Origin: Dysgonomonas hofstadii
GTDB lineage: Bacteria > Bacteroidota > Bacteroidia > Bacteroidales > Dysgonomonadaceae
Direction of reading: 5' to 3'
DNA length: 64,000 bases
NCBI RefSeq assembly: GCF_014196915.1
Contig: NZ_JACIEP010000009.1
Location: forward strand, 62,001 to 126,000
Every line of letters starts with the position of its first letter. Within the stretch, counting starts at the first letter, position 1. Positions 62,869 through 64,000 of this stretch are shown one piece after another. A program made the translations under genes and the position numbers. The notes under the pieces were generated by a model, which made no database searches, was not told where the DNA came from, and saw only the letters and a list, made by a program, of their open reading frames with translations.

Positions 62869-62880
62869 TTCGTTTACGAA
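62869..62880. promoter_or_regulatory. candidate LacI-type operator
   Basis: TTCGTTTACGAA is a perfect 12-bp dyad, and the wider GTGTTCGTTTACGAAAAC pairs at eight of nine positions. Its size fits LacI-family operators. It sits 89 bp before the LacI gene and 8 bp after the pectate lyase stop. Confidence 0.4.
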
Positions 62881-62887
62881 AACTCCG

Positions 62888-64000
62888 TTAATTACCGACA
62901 ATCTTTGTTGCTAATGAGTGTAAATATATCTCAATATTCGTATATTTTCCATCTGGATCTAAAGACCTAGCAACGCCATCGTTTGCATCTGATGGATTTA
63001 AGCCGTTTGCTGTTTCCCAATCATCCGGAATACCATCGTTATCGCTATCGACAGGTACATTTTTTGTCATGTATACCGGCCAGCCACCAACAGCCGACTG
63101 AGTATCTATCAAACCATTCTTGCTAGGTACAGGCCATGTCTCATTTGGTATTCCACCTACCATATAAGTGGCTATTCCGGCATAGGCATCACTTGTAGCT
63201 CTACTATCAACTATATCGCGAGGCCATGCTCCTGCTTGCCGAAGAACAATATCAAATGCCTGCTGTGCAGTGTGTGTTACCGTATGTAAATTACCAGACA
63301 TGCCATTGATAGTTAGTTCTGCAAATAAAGGCATAATTGGGGTTGCTCCATCGTCGTATACATCCACACCCAACCAGTTATTGTCATTTATCCCATTGGG
63401 GTTCCCTTCGTAGATATTACCTGATATATAAAGTTGCGGATGCCCTGCATTAGTAAACGTCCCGTCATAATTATCTATAATACCATAGGTACGAATAAAT
63501 TTTTTCCGCTTAGATGAGGCGGGACCTTCTTTATAGTAATTATTTACCATATTAAATTTTCCACCTTCGCCGCCATAACTATTATTTCCACCCCAATTAT
63601 ATATTACATTGTTCCTGAAATCTACATTTCCCCTATATGATGCTTCCGGATAATCATTTGTATACACATTACTATGGTCAAAGCGGGGGTTGCGACTATC
63701 GTGGCAAGATAGCAAATTGTGATGGAACGAAGCATTTCGACCACCCCATATACCGCCATAACCGTGCGCGCTTTTCTTATCGTGAACAGATTGCCGCAAA
63801 CTTTCGGTCAAGATACACCATTGCATAGTGAAGTTCTCGTTAGCATAAAAAGATGCGCACTCATCGGTGCTCCAGCTCATAGAACAATGATCGATAATTA
63901 TATTCCGACAATAACGTCCCCAAATTGCATCATTCACTTCACCCGACTCATCTCCAAAACGGAATTTCATAAAACGGATAATTACATTATCAGAACGCAC
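62888..64000 (-). CDS. polysaccharide lyase family 1-type pectate lyase, 5' end beyond window
   Basis: 370 residues are visible; the gene is open at the right edge. The parallel beta-helix repeats include IIIDHCSMSWSTDECASFY, NPRFDHSNVYTNDYPEASY with a probable catalytic Arg region, and NVIYNWGGNNSYGG. A C-terminal stretch has DSDNDGIPDDWETANG, a calcium-binding repeat of the thrombospondin-3 type. Such enzymes cleave polygalacturonate by calcium-dependent beta-elimination. The visible start Met is not the true start, because a signal peptide and the first coils must lie further right. With the neighbouring LacI gene it suggests a pectin utilisation locus continuing outside the window. Confidence 0.88.
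   Translation of the reverse strand: MRSDNVIIRFMKFRFGDESGEVNDAIWGRYCRNIIIDHCSMSWSTDECASFYANENFTMQWCILTESLRQSVHDKKSAHGYGGIWGGRNASFHHNLLSCHDSRNPRFDHSNVYTNDYPEASYRGNVDFRNNVIYNWGGNNSYGGEGGKFNMVNNYYKEGPASSKRKKFIRTYGIIDNYDGTFTNAGHPQLYISGNIYEGNPNGINDNNWLGVDVYDDGATPIMPLFAELTINGMSGNLHTVTHTAQQAFDIVLRQAGAWPRDIVDSRATSDAYAGIATYMVGGIPNETWPVPSKNGLIDTQSAVGGWPVYMTKNVPVDSDNDGIPDDWETANGLNPSDANDGVARSLDPDGKYTNIEIYLHSLATKIVGN

Overview
The window looks like a chromosomal segment of a Bacteroidota member, most likely a gut-type Bacteroidales of the Dysgonomonas kind. The evidence is two SusC/SusD pairs, an ECF sigma/FecR pair, many SPII lipoproteins, GH97 and GH89 enzymes, promoter boxes of the TAnnTTTG type and A+T-rich spacers. 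The genus is an inference. No rRNA, tRNA or CRISPR array was seen.

Layout. 0-7 kb is housekeeping: era, then on the minus strand aroA, ppc and a PEPCK/HprK-like P-loop protein. 7.4-12 kb is a stand-alone SusC/SusD pair. 12-15 kb holds a DUF2867 protein and a zinc-ribbon membrane protein next to an SPFH-GYF protein. 15-15.5 kb is the first of three copies of a mobile-looking structured repeat. 15.8-33 kb contains glycerate kinase, then a minus-strand polysaccharide utilization locus (PUL): ECF sigma, FecR, SusC with STN domain, SusD, EEP hydrolase, lipoprotein, EEP hydrolase, lipoprotein, GH89. A GH97 enzyme lies just upstream. 33-36.7 kb has a DUF438/hemerythrin/PAS protein and malic enzyme. 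36.8-44.4 kb is an apparent peptide/dicarboxylate operon: DcuC, isoaspartyl dipeptidase, porin, M14 carboxypeptidase, porin, lipoprotein hydrolase. 44.4-48 kb is a three-fold repeated leucine-rich lipoprotein divergent from a membrane-spanning regulator. 48-50.5 kb has a 4Fe-4S protein and a VOC/WYL/GyrI-like operon. 50.6-60.4 kb is an accessory region: two more repeat copies, three secreted proteins, two paralogous HTH regulators and an orphan phage-like HTH gene. 60.5-64 kb has a quinone reductase, a cupin, a LacI regulator and a truncated pectate lyase.

Main points for follow-up. (1) A roughly 0.45-0.62 kb element has terminal inverted repeats, imperfect 9-bp flanking duplications and hairpins whose paired arms change together between copies. 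(2) A predicted plus-strand small RNA of about 120 nt lies antisense to the leader of the PUL susC. (3) A 31-bp ECF-type promoter motif sits before both fecR and GH97, which suggests one regulon. (4) Perfect 10-11 bp inverted repeats bracket the start-proximal DNA of two paralogous regulators and one secreted protein, and could be promoter switches. (5) The divergent leucine-rich lipoprotein and ToxR-like regulator look like a self-contained surface system.
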